From the NCBI GenBank assembly GCA_022563885.1, contig JADFMM010000030.1, forward strand, positions 1-33,709: a stretch of DNA of 33,709 nt. The letters run 5' to 3'. Under the pieces are notes generated by a model, which had not been told where the DNA came from, did no database searches, and saw only the letters and a list, made by a program, of their open reading frames with translations. Source of the DNA: Planctomycetota bacterium (GTDB lineage Bacteria; Planctomycetota; Phycisphaerae; Sedimentisphaerales; Anaerobacaceae). A program made the position numbers and the translations under genes. Shown here piece by piece: positions 33,207 through 33,709 of this stretch (position 1 is the first letter of the stretch; each line of letters begins with the position of its first letter).

Positions 33207-33709
33207 CCGAAGTCCTCCTCACAGGAACACATGACAAGCCAATCACCACAATGTCGGCATTCCTCTGCAGCGCAGCCGGATACATGCAATTCCCCCTTTT
33301 CCACCCCACAACAAGCGCACGAAGGTTCGTCGGCGTCCGTGCTGTCGGTCTCGGAGCCGTAAGGTATGCGGCCGTAGTATGGGTAGCTCTCGCCTTCCTT
33401 GTAATGAGCCTCTTCAGGAGTCCCCGGTTTCTCTGGCAGAGGCTTTAGCATTAGTTCGTCCGGGTGCGGCTCCATACGGTTCACCACCGCGAATGTTTCA
33501 GGGGAGAATCTGACCATTTCCTTTGCCTCTCCGGATAGTCGGTTCATCACCTCAGGGTCCGTCAGGAAATCACAATCCCAAAAGTACATATCAAAGAGCC
33601 AGTCAAAATCTATCTCGCCAACCAATAAACTGCCGACTTTAGTCGCGGGCTCCTCGTCACTCAAAGAGTCGTTATGCAGTTCTGCGAATCCGCTGATTAC
33701 ATCGTATAG
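33203..33709 (-). CDS. Cys-rich C-terminal domain protein, 5'-truncated by window edge
   Basis: The frame is open to the right edge (LYDVISGFAELHNDS precedes a TTG at 33664), so the real start is probably outside the window. At least 168 residues are visible. The N-terminal part is acidic and aromatic (DFDWLFDMYFWDCDFL). The C-terminus has a compact Cys cluster, SCACCGVEKGELHVSGCAAE followed by ECRHCGDWLVMCSC. The pattern CxxCGxxxGxxHxxGC-xxxxCxxCGxxLxxCxC recurs in small bacterial proteins of unknown function and should bind zinc. The TGA overlaps the ATG of the truncated paralogue downstream, so the pair was once coupled. Confidence 0.75.
   Translation of the reverse strand, partial: LYDVISGFAELHNDSLSDEEPATKVGSLLVGEIDFDWLFDMYFWDCDFLTDPEVMNRLSGEAKEMVRFSPETFAVVNRMEPHPDELMLKPLPEKPGTPEEAHYKEGESYPYYGRIPYGSETDSTDADEPSCACCGVEKGELHVSGCAAEECRHCGDWLVMCSCEEDFG

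Noticed and set aside
1-33709. CRISPR arrays, rRNA, prophage or toxin-antitoxin loci
   Set aside because: None seen: no regularly spaced repeats of 24-40 bp, no rRNA-like tracts, and no integrase or phage structural motifs.

Overview
The window looks like chromosomal DNA of a Gram-negative, free-living bacterium of the Planctomycetota/Verrucomicrobiota (PVC) type or a close environmental relative. The main reason is the set of export-directed families DUF1501, DUF1549/DUF1553 (planctomycete cytochrome), DUF1800, DUF1552 and DUF1587/1595/1592/1588/1585. These occur together mostly in those phyla. System II cytochrome c maturation, an ECF sigma factor paired with a huge membrane protein, and a DUF4954 protein fit the same picture. 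The taxon is an inference; no rRNA or tRNA gene was seen.

Layout. Positions 1-914 hold the 3' part of a group II intron: the C-terminal part of its reverse transcriptase/maturase, then RNA domains V and VI. Positions 985-5343 (minus) are an operon of a planctomycete-cytochrome protein followed by a Tat-exported DUF1501 protein. Positions 5664-8177 (plus) carry a receiver-like protein, a triple 10-bp repeat, groES, groEL and a terminator. A small membrane protein follows, ending exactly at a MITE-like element (8491-8738), and then a double zinc-ribbon protein. Positions 9414-13694 (minus) hold a DUF1800 protein with two inserted copies of a beta-sandwich-like domain and a second DUF1501 protein. 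Positions 14237-17463 (plus) are a translationally coupled resB-ccsA pair for cytochrome c haem attachment. Positions 17532-25324 (minus) carry a DUF4954 protein, a release-factor-like GGQ protein, a secreted propeller-like protein, a terminator, and an ECF sigma factor coupled to a 1221-residue membrane protein. A secreted-looking protein with a PEP-synthase-type swivel and ATP-binding module follows (25624-27789, minus).

Positions 27845-28101 hold a second copy and a fragment of the MITE. Next come a CPXCG-type small protein and a ParB-like gene that has lost its middle. Positions 28757-32647 (minus) form a third export operon (DUF1592-type cytochrome protein, then DUF1552). The right end is worn accessory sequence: an IS3-like end remnant, a hairpin, short tandem repeats, a truncated Cys-rich gene, and a Cys-rich gene that runs off the window.

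The strongest theme is three separate two-gene operons with the same design. Each pairs a large exported protein (two of the three have CxxCH haem motifs) with a smaller Tat-type partner. The haem-ligation machinery needed by the cytochrome-type members sits between them. This suggests an extracytoplasmic redox or hydrolytic function, but no substrate can be read from the sequence.
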